Below, piece by piece: positions 9,196 through 17,787 of a stretch of 64,000 nt of DNA. The stretch comes from Bacillus fonticola. Lineage in GTDB: Bacteria; Bacillota; Bacilli; Bacillales; JC228. The translations under genes and the position numbers were made by a program. Within the stretch, counting starts at the first letter, position 1, and each line of letters opens with the position of its first letter. The stretch spans positions 1,833,469 through 1,897,468 of the forward strand of contig NZ_CP052135.1 of assembly GCF_012955605.1 (NCBI RefSeq), in the 5' to 3' direction. Under the pieces are notes generated by a model. It was not told the origin of the DNA. It searched no databases and saw only the letters and a list, made by a program, of their open reading frames with translations.

Positions 9196-9215
9196 CTCTC
9201 TTTTTATTAAGAGAG
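9196..9215 (-). terminator. Terminator of the hepS-menG-hepT operon
   Basis: On the minus strand CTCTC and GAGAG pair around an A/T-rich loop and run into TTTTTTAAAC. It is a short stem, but it lies about 50 nt past the hepT stop with an uninterrupted T run. The rest of 9029-9267 shows no gene. Confidence 0.6.
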
Positions 9216-9267
9216 CAGACTACACGAAAAAGACATAACTAAGGATAAATTAACAGAGATTGAGATA

Positions 9268-10230
9268 TTAAAATTTGCGTTTCCCAATGTAGTTGGCAAT
9301 GTTTCTGAACGTTTTGTTCGCGCGATTATTCGGGAGTCTGTCCAAGCATGCATGAGCCTTCTTCAAGTACCGTTGACTCAGTTCATAAGACCGATCGAGC
9401 GCATCCGTGCCTTTAATCGCAGCGATTATAGGTGTGAGCTCCTCTTTTGTTATGTTAGGATGAACCTTTTTTACTTGAGTCTTTGCTGTTGGGTGTTCAA
9501 GAGCATACAAGACAGGGAGTGTCAAGTTCCCTTGCCATAAATCGCTTCCTGCTGGTTTTCCAAGTTCTTCCTCTGTTCCCGTTAAGTCTAGTAAATCATC
9601 GGTAATTTGATACGCCATACCAACGTAATACCCAAATTTATAGAGGGTTTCATGTACCTCATCCTCTACACCAGCAGCAAGTGCTCCAAGTTGGCAACTC
9701 GACGCGATCAAGAGAGCGGTCTTGCGCTTAATACGACGCAGATAATCTCGTACCGTTTGATCATAACGATATTTGTCTTCAATTTGGTCAATTTCTCCAA
9801 CACAAACCTCAACAATCGTATGGGCCAATATTTCGTGTGCCTTCGAAGATTGTAGTGTTGAAAATGTTTGCAGTGATTGTGCGAAAATGTAATCTCCCGT
9901 ATACATGGCGATTCGATTGTCCCATTTGGCTTTAATCGTAGGTTCGCCTCTTCTTAAAACGGCATCATCGATCACATCATCGTGCACAAGTGAGGCCATA
10001 TGAATACACTCCAACGCTACCGCCACTTGCTTCATCCGCTCAAAATCATACGTTCCAAACTGTCCAGCTAGTAACACAAACACAGGCCGAATCCGTTTTC
10101 CTCCAGCCTGCAATAAATGGAGGGATGCATCGTGGAGCACAGGAGATTGTGCAGTGATTGCCTCTTCCAACGCACGTTCAATTTTCTGCAAATCCCTTTG
10201 CATAAAAGAGTACAGAACATTTAATTTCAT
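9268..10230 (-). CDS. hepT: Heptaprenyl diphosphate synthase component II
   Basis: Catalytic large subunit of the two-component prenyltransferase that makes the C35 side chain of menaquinone-7. The 320-residue product has both aspartate-rich motifs: HDDVIDDAVLRRGEP (about residues 83-97) and YQITDDLLDLTG. GGKRIRPVFVLLA near residue 43 is the pyrophosphate-binding region. ATG 10230 is chosen because AGGTGG precedes it. It forms an operon with hepS and menG, which supply the small subunit and the final ring methylation. Confidence 0.95.
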   Translation of the reverse strand: MKLNVLYSFMQRDLQKIERALEEAITAQSPVLHDASLHLLQAGGKRIRPVFVLLAGQFGTYDFERMKQVAVALECIHMASLVHDDVIDDAVLRRGEPTIKAKWDNRIAMYTGDYIFAQSLQTFSTLQSSKAHEILAHTIVEVCVGEIDQIEDKYRYDQTVRDYLRRIKRKTALLIASSCQLGALAAGVEDEVHETLYKFGYYVGMAYQITDDLLDLTGTEEELGKPAGSDLWQGNLTLPVLYALEHPTAKTQVKKVHPNITKEELTPIIAAIKGTDALDRSYELSQRYLKKAHACLDRLPNNRANKTFRNIANYIGKRKF

Positions 10231-10286
10231 GATCGACCCACCTACACTCATACAATCCGTTTTACGGTCATTTTCTTGTTGAACAT

Positions 10287-10985
10287 CTACTTTTGTTTAG
10301 ATCCAATATGCAATGCTGCTGCTCCACCGCTGTATGATTTTACAAACACATCTGAAAAACCAGCCTGGTGGAAGTACGCTTTTAATGTGTTACGGTTCGG
10401 AAAATCTCGTGCTGATTCTTGTAGCCAAGAATACTCCTCGTAACTTTTCGCAAACAATCTACCGAACAACGGCATAATAAAACGAAAATAGCCGTAATAG
10501 AGCTGTTTATAAATAGGCATCGTCGGCTGTGAGGTCTCTAAGCAGGCGCACTTCCCTCCTGGCTTTACAACACGGTACATCTCTCTTAGTACTTGGTGCA
10601 AATCTGGTACATTCCGTAGGCCAAAACCAATGGTGACAACATCGAAAGTATTATCCTCGTAGGGCAGTTCCATCGCATTGCCGTGAACCATATTTACTTG
10701 CGGGAGCTGTTTTGTTTTTTCAATCCCAACGTTTAACATATTTTGACTGAAATCGAGCCCACATACAGTGCCTGTAGGACCCACTGCTTCCGCCAAAGAA
10801 ATTGTCCAATCACCTGTTCCACAACAAACATCCAGCGCCTGTTGACCTTGTCGTACTTGCAGAATTCGCATCGTATCATTCCGCCATCGTTTGTGAAGTG
10901 AAAAGCTAATCACACTATTCATTTGATCGTACTGACCTGAAATTTTTTCGAATACTTTATGGACGCGTTCTTCCTTCGTTGCCAT
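10287..10985 (-). CDS. menG: Demethylmenaquinone methyltransferase
   Basis: Last step of menaquinone synthesis, C-methylation of 2-demethylmenaquinone with SAM. The 232-residue product has motif I ([15 protein letters not shown]), [12 protein letters not shown], the UbiE/MenG signature GFGLRNVPD and the VVKPGGKC strand. ATG 10985 follows AAGAAGGG by 7 nt; a GTG directly before it is an alternative. It sits between hepS and hepT, as in B. subtilis. Confidence 0.95.
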   Translation of the reverse strand: MATKEERVHKVFEKISGQYDQMNSVISFSLHKRWRNDTMRILQVRQGQQALDVCCGTGDWTISLAEAVGPTGTVCGLDFSQNMLNVGIEKTKQLPQVNMVHGNAMELPYEDNTFDVVTIGFGLRNVPDLHQVLREMYRVVKPGGKCACLETSQPTMPIYKQLYYGYFRFIMPLFGRLFAKSYEEYSWLQESARDFPNRNTLKAYFHQAGFSDVFVKSYSGGAAALHIGSKQK

Positions 10986-10989
10986 CACA

Positions 10990-11808
10990 TTACCCTTCTT
11001 CCGCTAACTTCATGTTGGATATGCTCAGTTCATCTCGGAGCATTTCGTGAATTCTTTCCACAAGATACGCCGGTAAACTTGTCCTCTCGTTCACTACCCT
11101 CTCGACACGTTCACTTGTTTGCTGAACGAGTTGCTGTAAAGTGTTCGTGACATGTTGGCGCTGTTCACTCGTTAGTTCACCTTCTACGTGCGGAAATAAA
11201 ATGTGTTGATAGCGAAGGAATGCCATAGAGGAAAGTCGTGATTGTTCCCAGACATCGCGTATATGGATGAGTCGTTTCCATAGTAAAATCGCCTGTAATA
11301 GTGGGCGAAAACTAGTAGCATAAAGTCTGTCTGCCAGTCGGCAATATAAAGCAGATTCTGTTGTTTCAATAGAGCGCACCCATTCTTCAACAGCTGTCAT
11401 CGGATGTGTAGACGGTTCATAAAGAGCCATTTTCGACTCGTTGACTTCTTTAATGCCCTCAGAAAGGGAAGGGATAAAAGAAGACAGCGAATGCTTTGCA
11501 AGAATGGAATAAAACAGGCCACTGTAGTAGTCTCCTGCTAATACCGTTAATTGCCGAACCATTAATGGCTGCTCCTCTTCGTGTACATCCTCATGAGTGT
11601 CCAACGCCATCTGCATAAACATTGTTGCCAGAATACAAGGGTTTGCTTCTCTTTCCGGCCATTCTTTATCATGAAAGAGGGCTGTCACCAATAAGAGCTT
11701 GTCTTCATCTAGCTCAGGTTGTTTTATGTATTTTGCTAAGTAAGGGTGGTGTAGGGCTGTTATGATCTCTTCTTTTACATCCGCCACCCAACGTTTCAAA
11801 TGATCCAA
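10990..11808 (-). CDS. hepS: Heptaprenyl diphosphate synthase component I
   Basis: Small regulatory subunit that pairs with HepT and sets the chain length of the product. The 272-residue, mainly helical protein is poorly conserved, but it has the family features [29 protein letters not shown] and an [15 protein letters not shown] segment. Its stop overlaps the region just before the menG start. Identification rests on these motifs and on the invariant hepS-menG-hepT order. Confidence 0.9.
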   Translation of the reverse strand: MDHLKRWVADVKEEIITALHHPYLAKYIKQPELDEDKLLLVTALFHDKEWPEREANPCILATMFMQMALDTHEDVHEEEQPLMVRQLTVLAGDYYSGLFYSILAKHSLSSFIPSLSEGIKEVNESKMALYEPSTHPMTAVEEWVRSIETTESALYCRLADRLYATSFRPLLQAILLWKRLIHIRDVWEQSRLSSMAFLRYQHILFPHVEGELTSEQRQHVTNTLQQLVQQTSERVERVVNERTSLPAYLVERIHEMLRDELSISNMKLAEEG

Positions 11809-11958
11809 GTGAAATCACCCTTCATTTCAAGTAGGAATCTTTATTTATTGTAAATTCCTTGAAACATCTACTACCGTGTGCTGTTACAAACAGGACAAGT
11901 ATAACATAAAAACAGAACAAAAGTCGGAATTTACGTTTAAAAAAGGAAGGCGAATTAA

Positions 11959-12010
11959 GATCGCGACATCGCGAGCGCAACATCCGCCCTACTCGCATCG
12001 TGCGAGCATG
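11959..12010. repeat. Degenerate copy of the hairpin element at 54912-54981
   Basis: Bases 11983-12010 are the exact 28-nt reverse complement of 54912-54939 and include the small palindrome CTCGCA-TCG-TGCGAG. The adjoining 11947-11982 is recognisable as a decayed form of the long hairpin that is intact at 54934-54976. It lies downstream of the mtrB terminator, between mtrB and hepS. Confidence 0.7.
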
Positions 12011-12013
12011 AAA

Positions 12014-12044
12014 AAAGCGAAAGGCTATTTCTTCCCTTCGCTTT
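12014..12044 (-). terminator. Terminator of the folE-mtrB operon
   Basis: On the minus strand AAAGCGAAGG pairs with CCTTTCGCTTT and runs into TTTTTTC. It overlaps the last codons and stop of mtrB. Confidence 0.75.
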
Positions 12045-12255
12045 CCACCTCACCATACGCTGTATATAATGTCGCCTTACCTCGAACTTTTACCGCAGAT
12101 GTGTGCTCCGTGAACTGAGCTACCATCACTTCCCCTTTGTCCAACTTTTCTGCATGATGAAATCGGGTATCTGTCCCCCTAGTAAGGCCGATCACCTGTA
12201 CACCATCCTCTAACGCTCGAATGACAATGTACTCTGAGTCCTTTGCATACTTCAC
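12025..12255 (-). CDS. mtrB: Tryptophan RNA-binding attenuation protein (TRAP)
   Basis: The 11-mer ring protein that, with tryptophan bound, wraps GAG/UAG repeats in trp leaders and blocks translation or causes termination. The 76-residue product has the family core [21 protein letters not shown] and the RNA- and tryptophan-binding stretch [15 protein letters not shown] 12255 is used because AGGAGGG lies 7 nt upstream; the longer frame to 12276 begins within that ribosome site. It follows folE (mtrA) as in B. subtilis. No trp gene lies in this window, so its targets must be elsewhere. Confidence 0.95.
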   Translation of the reverse strand: MKYAKDSEYIVIRALEDGVQVIGLTRGTDTRFHHAEKLDKGEVMVAQFTEHTSAVKVRGKATLYTAYGEVESEGKK

Positions 12256-12282
12256 ACCATTTCCCTCCTCGTACACTTCAAC

Positions 12283-12852
12283 TTACGATTGGTGTAATAG
12301 CGCCAAAATTTCTTGCCGCTTCGTGCTATCTTCTTTAAAAACACCACGCGCAGCCATTGTTATCGTTTTCGAACCAGGCTTTTTCACTCCACGCATCGTC
12401 ATACACATATGCTCTGCTTCCACGATTACAAAAGCTCCATGTGGCGTGAGTTTATTCATAATGGAATCTGCAACTGTAGCTGTAATGCGCTCTTGTAACT
12501 GTGGACGTTTAGCAACAGCTTCAACTGCACGTGCCAGCTTACTCAATCCCGCTACCTTTCCGTCCTTGGGAATGTAAGCAACATGAGCTTTTCCAAAAAA
12601 CGGAACAAGGTGGTGCTCACACATGGAAAAGAACGGAATGTCCTTTACGAAAACAAGCTCCTCATGATCTTCTGAAAAGATCGTTTCAAAGTATTCCTCT
12701 GGGTCTTGGTTAAGCCCTTGGAAAACCTCACTGTACATTCTAGCTACTCTCTTTGGTGTATCTAACAAGCCCTCTCGATCGGGATTTTCTCCTACTGCTT
12801 CCAAAATGAGACGCACTGCCTGCTCTATTTGTTCATGGTTAACTTCTTTCAC
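12283..12852 (-). CDS. folE: GTP cyclohydrolase I
   Basis: First step of folate synthesis: GTP to 7,8-dihydroneopterin triphosphate. The 189-residue product shows the zinc ligands in [13 protein letters not shown] and [12 protein letters not shown], and the substrate-site motifs [14 protein letters not shown] and RPQLQERIT. It starts with GTG at 12852, preceded by GGGGGAAA. It forms the mtrA-mtrB operon with the TRAP gene, 27 nt away, and is also known as mtrA. Confidence 0.96.
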   Translation of the reverse strand: MKEVNHEQIEQAVRLILEAVGENPDREGLLDTPKRVARMYSEVFQGLNQDPEEYFETIFSEDHEELVFVKDIPFFSMCEHHLVPFFGKAHVAYIPKDGKVAGLSKLARAVEAVAKRPQLQERITATVADSIMNKLTPHGAFVIVEAEHMCMTMRGVKKPGSKTITMAARGVFKEDSTKRQEILALLHQS

Positions 12853-13040
12853 GTTGTTTCCCCCTACAAAAACTATACAATTTGTATACTAGCACAACGT
12901 GAAAAGCTTCCGCAAAAAAATACTTTGGCGAAAGTGCTCTTTCTACACTATCACGTTTAAAAGTTCCATCCACCGATCGATCGGTGCGCTTTTCTATTAA
13001 AGCAACTCTAGTATCGTGAATAATTCTTTTTCATCACAAA

Positions 13041-13067
13041 AAAGGACTGGTGCATCACCAGTCCTTT
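13041..13067 (-). terminator. Terminator of the HU gene
   Basis: AAAGGACTGGTG pairs with CACCAGTCCTTT around a 2-4 nt loop, and on the minus strand a TTTTTT run follows. It lies 15 nt beyond the hup stop codon. Confidence 0.85.
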
Positions 13068-13082
13068 GCCCGTCTATGTATG

Positions 13083-13355
13083 TTATTTCACAGCATCCTT
13101 CAGGGCTTTACCAGGCTTGAATGCAGGAACTTTGCTCGCTGCGATTTCAATTTCGTCACCAGTTTGTGGATTCCGTCCTTTACGAGCTGCACGCTCACGT
13201 ACTTCAAAGTTACCAAAACCAATCAATTGGACTTTGTCACCTTCTTGAAGTGCTTTTGAAATTGTATCAAAAACAGCGTCAACAGCCTTTGTTGCTTCTT
13301 TTTTCGAAATATCACTTGATTCTGCTACAGCGTTAATAAGTTCTGTTTTGTTCAT
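13083..13355 (-). CDS. hup: DNA-binding protein HU
   Basis: Nucleoid-associated histone-like protein that bends and wraps DNA as a dimer. It is 90 residues, starting [12 protein letters not shown] after a GGAGGTGAATGGC ribosome site. The dimer-core motif [20 protein letters not shown] and the C-terminal [15 protein letters not shown] are diagnostic. B. subtilis names it hbs, next to spoIVA and mtrA as here. The frame extends upstream to 13430 without a start signal. Confidence 0.97.
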   Translation of the reverse strand: MNKTELINAVAESSDISKKEATKAVDAVFDTISKALQEGDKVQLIGFGNFEVRERAARKGRNPQTGDEIEIAASKVPAFKPGKALKDAVK

Positions 13356-13561
13356 GCCATTCACCTCCTCCCAAAATGGTTGAGAGCTCCTAAAGAGAAG
13401 CATATTTTCTTGTACTACATTCGTAGACAAATTTTGCGAAAACTATACACTCCCCATACAGAATCCCGCGAAAAACATATGTTTCTCGCGTCAATTCTGA
13501 TAGTAGATTATCATAACCTATCGGCAATGTGCAACAAAAATTGCAGAAAAACTTGGGAAAT

Positions 13562-13893
13562 ACGAAAAGCGAAGGGTGCTTGCCTAGGGGATCCCACTCG
13601 TCCCTGAGCCGGAGTGAAAGTCGTTTTTTGACTTTTACGGAGGTGAAGGAACGACGTGCGGTCCCCTAGCACCCGGAGCTAGACAGACGAAAAGCGAAGG
13701 GTGCTTGCCCAGGGGATCCCACTCGTCCCTGAGCCGGAGTGAAAGTCGTTTTTTGACTTTTACGGAGGTGAAGGAACGACGTGCGGTCCCCTAGCACCCG
13801 GAGCTAGACAGACGAAAAGCGAAGGGTGCTTGCCTAGGGGATCCCACTCGTCCCTGAGCCGGAGTGAAAGTCGTTTTTTTGACTTTTACGGAG
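13562..13893. repeat. 2.7 tandem copies of a 125-bp structured unit
   Basis: Units begin at 13562, 13687 and 13812, exactly 125 bp apart and nearly identical. The third ends after about 80 bp, where the sequence diverges. Each full unit can fold: GGGTGCT plus TAGGGGA near the start pair with TCCCCTA plus GCACCC near the end. Inside, CACTC/GAGTG and GTGAAAGTC/GACTTTTAC form further hairpins. No plausible protein is encoded. The design resembles a mobile palindromic element that has been tandemly duplicated. Confidence 0.9.
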
Positions 13894-14000
13894 CGATTTT
13901 CTAGCGCCTAGAGCGGGACATGCGGAAAGTGGAGTAAAGCATCAGTTTTCTCTATGTATTTAATCCAATTGTCTGAGCATTCTTCACCGAGTCTGGATAT

Positions 14001-14600
14001 CTGCCTCTGACCGCGGATATCTGCCCCTGTTCGCGGATATCGGCTCCTGTTCGCGGATATCTGCCTCTGACCGCGGATATATTCTCCTGACCGCGGATAT
14101 CTGCCCCTGTTCGCGGATATATTCTCCTGATCGCGGATATCTGCCCCTGTTCGCGGATATATTCTCGTGTTCGCGGATATCTGCCCCTGACCGCGGATAT
14201 ATTCTCCTGATCGCGGATATCTGCCTCTGTTCGCGGATATCTGCCTCTGACCGCGGATATATTCTCCTGACCGCGGATATCTGCCCCTGACCGCGGATAT
14301 ATTCTCCTGACCGCGGATATCTGCCCCTGTTCGCGGATATCTGCCCCTGTTCGCGGATATCTGCCCCCGTTCGCGGATATATTCTCCCAATCGCGGATAT
14401 CGGCTCCTGTTCGCGGATATCTGCCCCTGTTCGCGGATATCGGCTCCTGTTCGCGGATATCTGCCCCTGTTCGCGGATATCTGCCCCCGTTCGCGGATAT
14501 ATTCTCCCAATCGCGGATATCGGCTCCTGTTCGCGGATATATTCTCCTGATCGCGGATATCTGCCCCTGACCGCGGATATCTGCCCCTGTTCGCGGATAT
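14001..14600. repeat. Array of 30 tandem 20-bp units
   Basis: Thirty head-to-tail 20-bp units run without a slip from 14001 to 14600. Each is a variable 10-mer (CTGCCCCTGT, CTGCCTCTGA, ATTCTCCTGA, CGGCTCCTGT, ATTCTCCCAA and close variants) followed by the nearly invariant half (T/C)CGCGGATAT. The half-unit GTCTGGATAT stands at both edges (13991-14000 and 14631-14640), and decayed units continue to about 14680. Because 20 is not a multiple of 3, each minus-strand frame reads the same 20-residue peptide repeat, which explains two long open frames here. Confidence 0.95.
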
Positions 14601-14729
14601 ATTCTCCTGGATTTGGATTTACCGCCCGAAGTCTGGATATGTTGGATTTACCGTCCTGAGTCATTCTGAATTTACCGCAACCCCTATTAACAACACCACG
14701 TCACTTGTATTTCTCAAAACAAAAAAAAA

Positions 14730-14762
14730 CGTCTACCCCTCTAAAATACGAGCAGTAGACGC
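14730..14762 (-). terminator. Terminator of spoIVA
   Basis: On the minus strand GCGTCTAC pairs with GTAGACG across a longer A/T-rich loop and is followed by TTTTTTTTTG. It lies 14 nt past the spoIVA stop. Confidence 0.75.
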
Positions 14763-14775
14763 TGTGTTCATCTGG

Positions 14776-16254
14776 TTACAGAATGATGGCAATGAGGCCA
14801 CCTGAGCCTTCATTAATGATGCGTTCTAATGTTTCTTTCAACTTATAACGAGCGTTTTCCGGCATTAACGCGAGTTTTGCTTGAATACCTTCGCGCACGA
14901 TGGAGCTCAGGCTTCGGCCGAATATGTCGGAGTTCCAAATGGATAGCGGATCGTCCTCGAAATCTTGCATTAAGTATCGAACGAGTTCTTCGCTCTGTTT
15001 CTCTGTTCCAATAATTGGAGCAAATTCACTCTCAACGTCGACTTTAATCATATGGATACTCGGGGCAACTGCTCTCAATCTAACGCCAAAGCGTGCACCT
15101 TGTCGGATAATTTCCGGCTCGTCTAGACTCATATCTGCTAGCGATGGCGCGGCAATACCGTAGCCTGTTTGCTTCACCATTTTTAATGCATCCGAGACTT
15201 GATCATACTCTTGTTTCGCATGAGAGAAGTCTTGCATCAATTCTAATAGGTGGTCTTTCCCGCGAATTTCTACCCCTACAATTTCTTTCAATACTTGATC
15301 ATACAAATCGTCTGGTGCGTGCAAGTCGATCTCGGCAACCCCTTGCCCCATCTCAATGCCAGCGAGTCCAGCACGCTCAATGAATTCAAATTCGCTGAAA
15401 GAGTGGACAACACGGTCGACATCACGTAGACGCTTAATGTCTTTCACCGTTTCTTTCACAGCATCTTGGTAATTCTCACGGAGCCAGTGATCCTCTTTTA
15501 ACACCATCACCCAGCTCGGCAGATTTACGTTTACTTCAAGAACAGGGAATTCATATAACGCCTCGCGCATCACTGCGAGTACATCGCTTTCACGCATGCT
15601 TTCCACACTCATACATACAACTGGAATGTCGTACTTTTCACTGAGACCTTGGCGCAGTGCTTCTGTTTCCGGATGATGCGGTCTTACGGAGTTGACAACC
15701 ATAATGAATGGCTTGCCAACTTCCTTCAGCTCTTCAATGACACGTTCCTCTGCTTCTAAATAATCGTAACGAGGAATTTCTCCAATCGTACCATCCGTTG
15801 TAATGACGACTCCGATAGTAGAATGTTCTTGAATCACTTTTCGCGTGCCCATTTCTGCTGCTTCATGAAACGGAATAGGCTCTTCGTACCACGGTGTATT
15901 GATCATACGAGGACCGTTTTCGTCTTCATATCCTTTTGCACCTGGGACTGTATAACCTACACAGTCGACTAAACGTACGTTGACATCCAATCCTTCATCA
16001 ACATGGACAGAAATTGCTTGATTCGGAACAAACTTCGGTTCAGTGGTCATAATCGTTTTTCCTGCCGCACTTTGCGGAAGCTCGTCTTGTGCTCGAGCCC
16101 GCTCCACTTCACTACTGATGTTCGGGAGTACAACGAGCTCCATAAATTTCTTTATAAAAGTACTTTTTCCTGTTCGAACTGCTCCCACAACACCTAGATA
16201 TATATCACCGCCAGTTCGCTCGGCAATATCTTTAAAAATATCGACCTTTTCCAC
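14776..16254 (-). CDS. spoIVA: Stage IV sporulation protein A (coat-basement ATPase)
   Basis: The ATPase that polymerises on the forespore surface and anchors the spore coat. The 492-residue product starts MEKVDIFKDIAERTGGDIY and has a Walker A loop GAVRTGKSTFIKKF, the switch-like region RLVDCVGYTVPGA and NSVRPHHPETEALR. Length and C-terminus (NEGSGGLIAIIL) match the family exactly. It is followed by a terminator and preceded by a sequence that fits a sigma-E promoter at 16311-16341, as expected for mother-cell expression. Confidence 0.97.
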   Translation of the reverse strand: MEKVDIFKDIAERTGGDIYLGVVGAVRTGKSTFIKKFMELVVLPNISSEVERARAQDELPQSAAGKTIMTTEPKFVPNQAISVHVDEGLDVNVRLVDCVGYTVPGAKGYEDENGPRMINTPWYEEPIPFHEAAEMGTRKVIQEHSTIGVVITTDGTIGEIPRYDYLEAEERVIEELKEVGKPFIMVVNSVRPHHPETEALRQGLSEKYDIPVVCMSVESMRESDVLAVMREALYEFPVLEVNVNLPSWVMVLKEDHWLRENYQDAVKETVKDIKRLRDVDRVVHSFSEFEFIERAGLAGIEMGQGVAEIDLHAPDDLYDQVLKEIVGVEIRGKDHLLELMQDFSHAKQEYDQVSDALKMVKQTGYGIAAPSLADMSLDEPEIIRQGARFGVRLRAVAPSIHMIKVDVESEFAPIIGTEKQSEELVRYLMQDFEDDPLSIWNSDIFGRSLSSIVREGIQAKLALMPENARYKLKETLERIINEGSGGLIAIIL

Positions 16255-16310
16255 GAGATTCCCTCCCGACTTGATTTGCTGGGACTTTGTTCAAATAACT
16301 AGACAGTCTA

Positions 16311-16341
16311 AATGTATGATGTTGTCCCCCTCTGTTATGAC
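16311..16341 (-). promoter_or_regulatory. Candidate sigma-E promoter of spoIVA
   Basis: On the minus strand GTCATAAC is followed after 15 nt by CATACATT, close to the sigma-E consensus (-35 GTMATATT, -10 CATACANT). It lies about 60 nt upstream of the spoIVA start. Apart from this and the yphF terminator, the gene-free stretch 16255-16670 shows nothing I can identify. Confidence 0.65.
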
Positions 16342-16670
16342 TATTTCTCGCATTCCCCCTCCAAAACTTATCTTGTATTGTCAACCATGCTGATTCTTGG
16401 TGTATGTTCGTGTCAACGAATCTAGCGAAACGTCCTTCTTCTACAATATATTGAAGGTTAAGAGCGATATGCCTGATTTTCACAGAGAATTGAAAGTGTG
16501 GGGTCTTCAAGTGAAGAAATGACTACATAGAAAGCGAAGAGGATCGGTACAAACAGTGATAATGGGAGAGGAATACCTATACATGCGTGTTAAAAACAAC
16601 CACGTCCTGCCAGTTACCACGACGCGACGAACATACCCTAAGCGCTCACCACTTACCGCAATAATCAAAA

Positions 16671-16700
16671 AAACCGCGCCTCAATCCGAAGCATCGGTTT
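16671..16700 (-). terminator. Terminator overlapping the end of yphF
   Basis: On the minus strand AAACCG pairs with CGGTTT around an imperfect inner stem and is followed by TTTTTTTG. The hairpin begins inside the last yphF codons. Confidence 0.6.
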
Positions 16701-17415
16701 CTTTTGAAAAAGATATGTCATATACTGGTTCTCTGCCTTCACCTATTACAATAGGCAAAGAATAGGCTGGAACAAACGCACTCCGCTCGACAAGTTGTTC
16801 TCTAAGATCTCCTCCTTGCTCTGGTGTGATCGTTCCTTCTTGGATAAGTCTCGCCACGTCACTACGATAATCTATGTACACTTCCCCGTTAGGGCCTACT
16901 ATAAGCGGTAATTGTTGTTGCGTATAGGGGCTTAATACAGTTGGTCCTTCTTCTAAACCTAACTCCTCATATCGCAAAGTAAAGACGCTATCGGCAATCT
17001 CTTCTCCATATGGTGGGTATCCTGTATTCGCATCAATACGAAATTTGAGCTCTCGAATTGCATCGGCTAGACGAAGGTCAAAAAGCTTTACTTGTGGATC
17101 CTCTTCAACGTCCACTAATACGTACTGGAATACGCCTCCATTTTCAAAGGCATTTGTCGGAACTTCACTTTGAAAACTTGGTACAATTCTTTTGAAATCG
17201 ATCGGATATTTTCGATAAATAGGCGTGTCCATCTCTCTTGTTTTAATCGGCAAAATACCGTTAGCCTCTTGAAAACGGGTAACTGAAGATTGAACTGATT
17301 GAATTTGATCTTCGTAGGGTGTTTGATTGCGCGCTAACTCCTCTTGTGGATACATACATCCTGTTAGCAGAAAGACTAACGAGAGGATAACCGTCATTTG
17401 AATTCGTCTGAACAT
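16681..17415 (-). CDS. yphF: YphF-like lipoprotein
   Basis: The 244-residue product begins with a short hydrophobic signal peptide ending in the lipobox LLTGC, so it should be lipid-anchored on the outer face of the membrane. The mature part (YPQEELARNQTPYEDQIQSV...) has no catalytic motif that I recognise. Size and position between spoIVA and yphE match B. subtilis YphF, a protein without a settled function. Two adjacent ATGs are possible; the second (17415) has better spacing from AAGGTGG. Confidence 0.85.
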   Translation of the reverse strand: MFRRIQMTVILSLVFLLTGCMYPQEELARNQTPYEDQIQSVQSSVTRFQEANGILPIKTREMDTPIYRKYPIDFKRIVPSFQSEVPTNAFENGGVFQYVLVDVEEDPQVKLFDLRLADAIRELKFRIDANTGYPPYGEEIADSVFTLRYEELGLEEGPTVLSPYTQQQLPLIVGPNGEVYIDYRSDVARLIQEGTITPEQGGDLREQLVERSAFVPAYSLPIVIGEGREPVYDISFSKETDASD

Positions 17416-17427
17416 CATTCTCCACCT

Positions 17428-17628
17428 TTACTGCAACGTTGGTCCACTAAAGACAACTATAAATATAATAAAGCCAGCAATTATCATGAAGGAATACGCA
17501 ACAAGAGCAGTAATGCCGCGCAAAATCCCTTTCAATTTATACCGACTTAGGTAAATCGTCACAACTGACAGAAACATTAATCCCATCGCACCAAAAGAAA
17601 TCCACATTTTCATTAATGGGTCGATCAT
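17428..17628 (-). CDS. yphE: Small two-TM membrane protein, DUF2768 (YphE)
   Basis: A 66-residue protein with two hydrophobic helices (about residues 8-25 and 38-62) separated by a basic loop (YLSRYKLKGILRG). Position between gpsA and yphF and the sequence pattern match the DUF2768/YphE family of endospore formers. ATG 17628 is chosen because GAGGTGA precedes it; a TTG at 17634 would be too near that site. Function unknown. Confidence 0.8.
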   Translation of the reverse strand: MIDPLMKMWISFGAMGLMFLSVVTIYLSRYKLKGILRGITALVAYSFMIIAGFIIFIVVFSGPTLQ

Positions 17629-17765
17629 TTTCAACTCACCTCTTGTCTTTTCGCTTGCTATTATAGCATAACGTTCTTTCGACGAAATCGTTCCAGAGCC
17701 GAATTTGTCAACTTTGTCACAATTATCGAGTTCGTGTTACCATCAACAAGGCTCATCGCACAAAA

Positions 17766-17785
17766 AAAGGACCATTCGGCCCTTT
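17766..17785 (-). terminator. Terminator of gpsA
   Basis: On the minus strand AAGGGCC pairs with GGTCCTT around GAAT, followed by a TTTTTTT run. It lies a few nt beyond the gpsA stop codon. Confidence 0.8.
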
Positions 17786-17787
17786 CA

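Noticed and set aside
14001..14600. CRISPR array
   Set aside because: The period is only 20 bp with a 10-bp variable half drawn from a few variants; there are no unique 30-bp spacers, no 24-37-bp repeat and no cas genes nearby.
13908..14664. Two long overlapping minus-strand open frames (200 and 226 codons) encoding GQISANRGRYPRTG-type repeats
   Set aside because: They are a by-product of the 20-bp tandem array: 60 bp equals 20 codons, so every minus-strand frame stays open and reads the same peptide. There is no ribosome site and no non-repetitive domain.
16556..16765. Plus-strand open frame of 69 codons
   Set aside because: It runs antisense into the end of yphF and over its terminator, and the encoded protein has no family resemblance.
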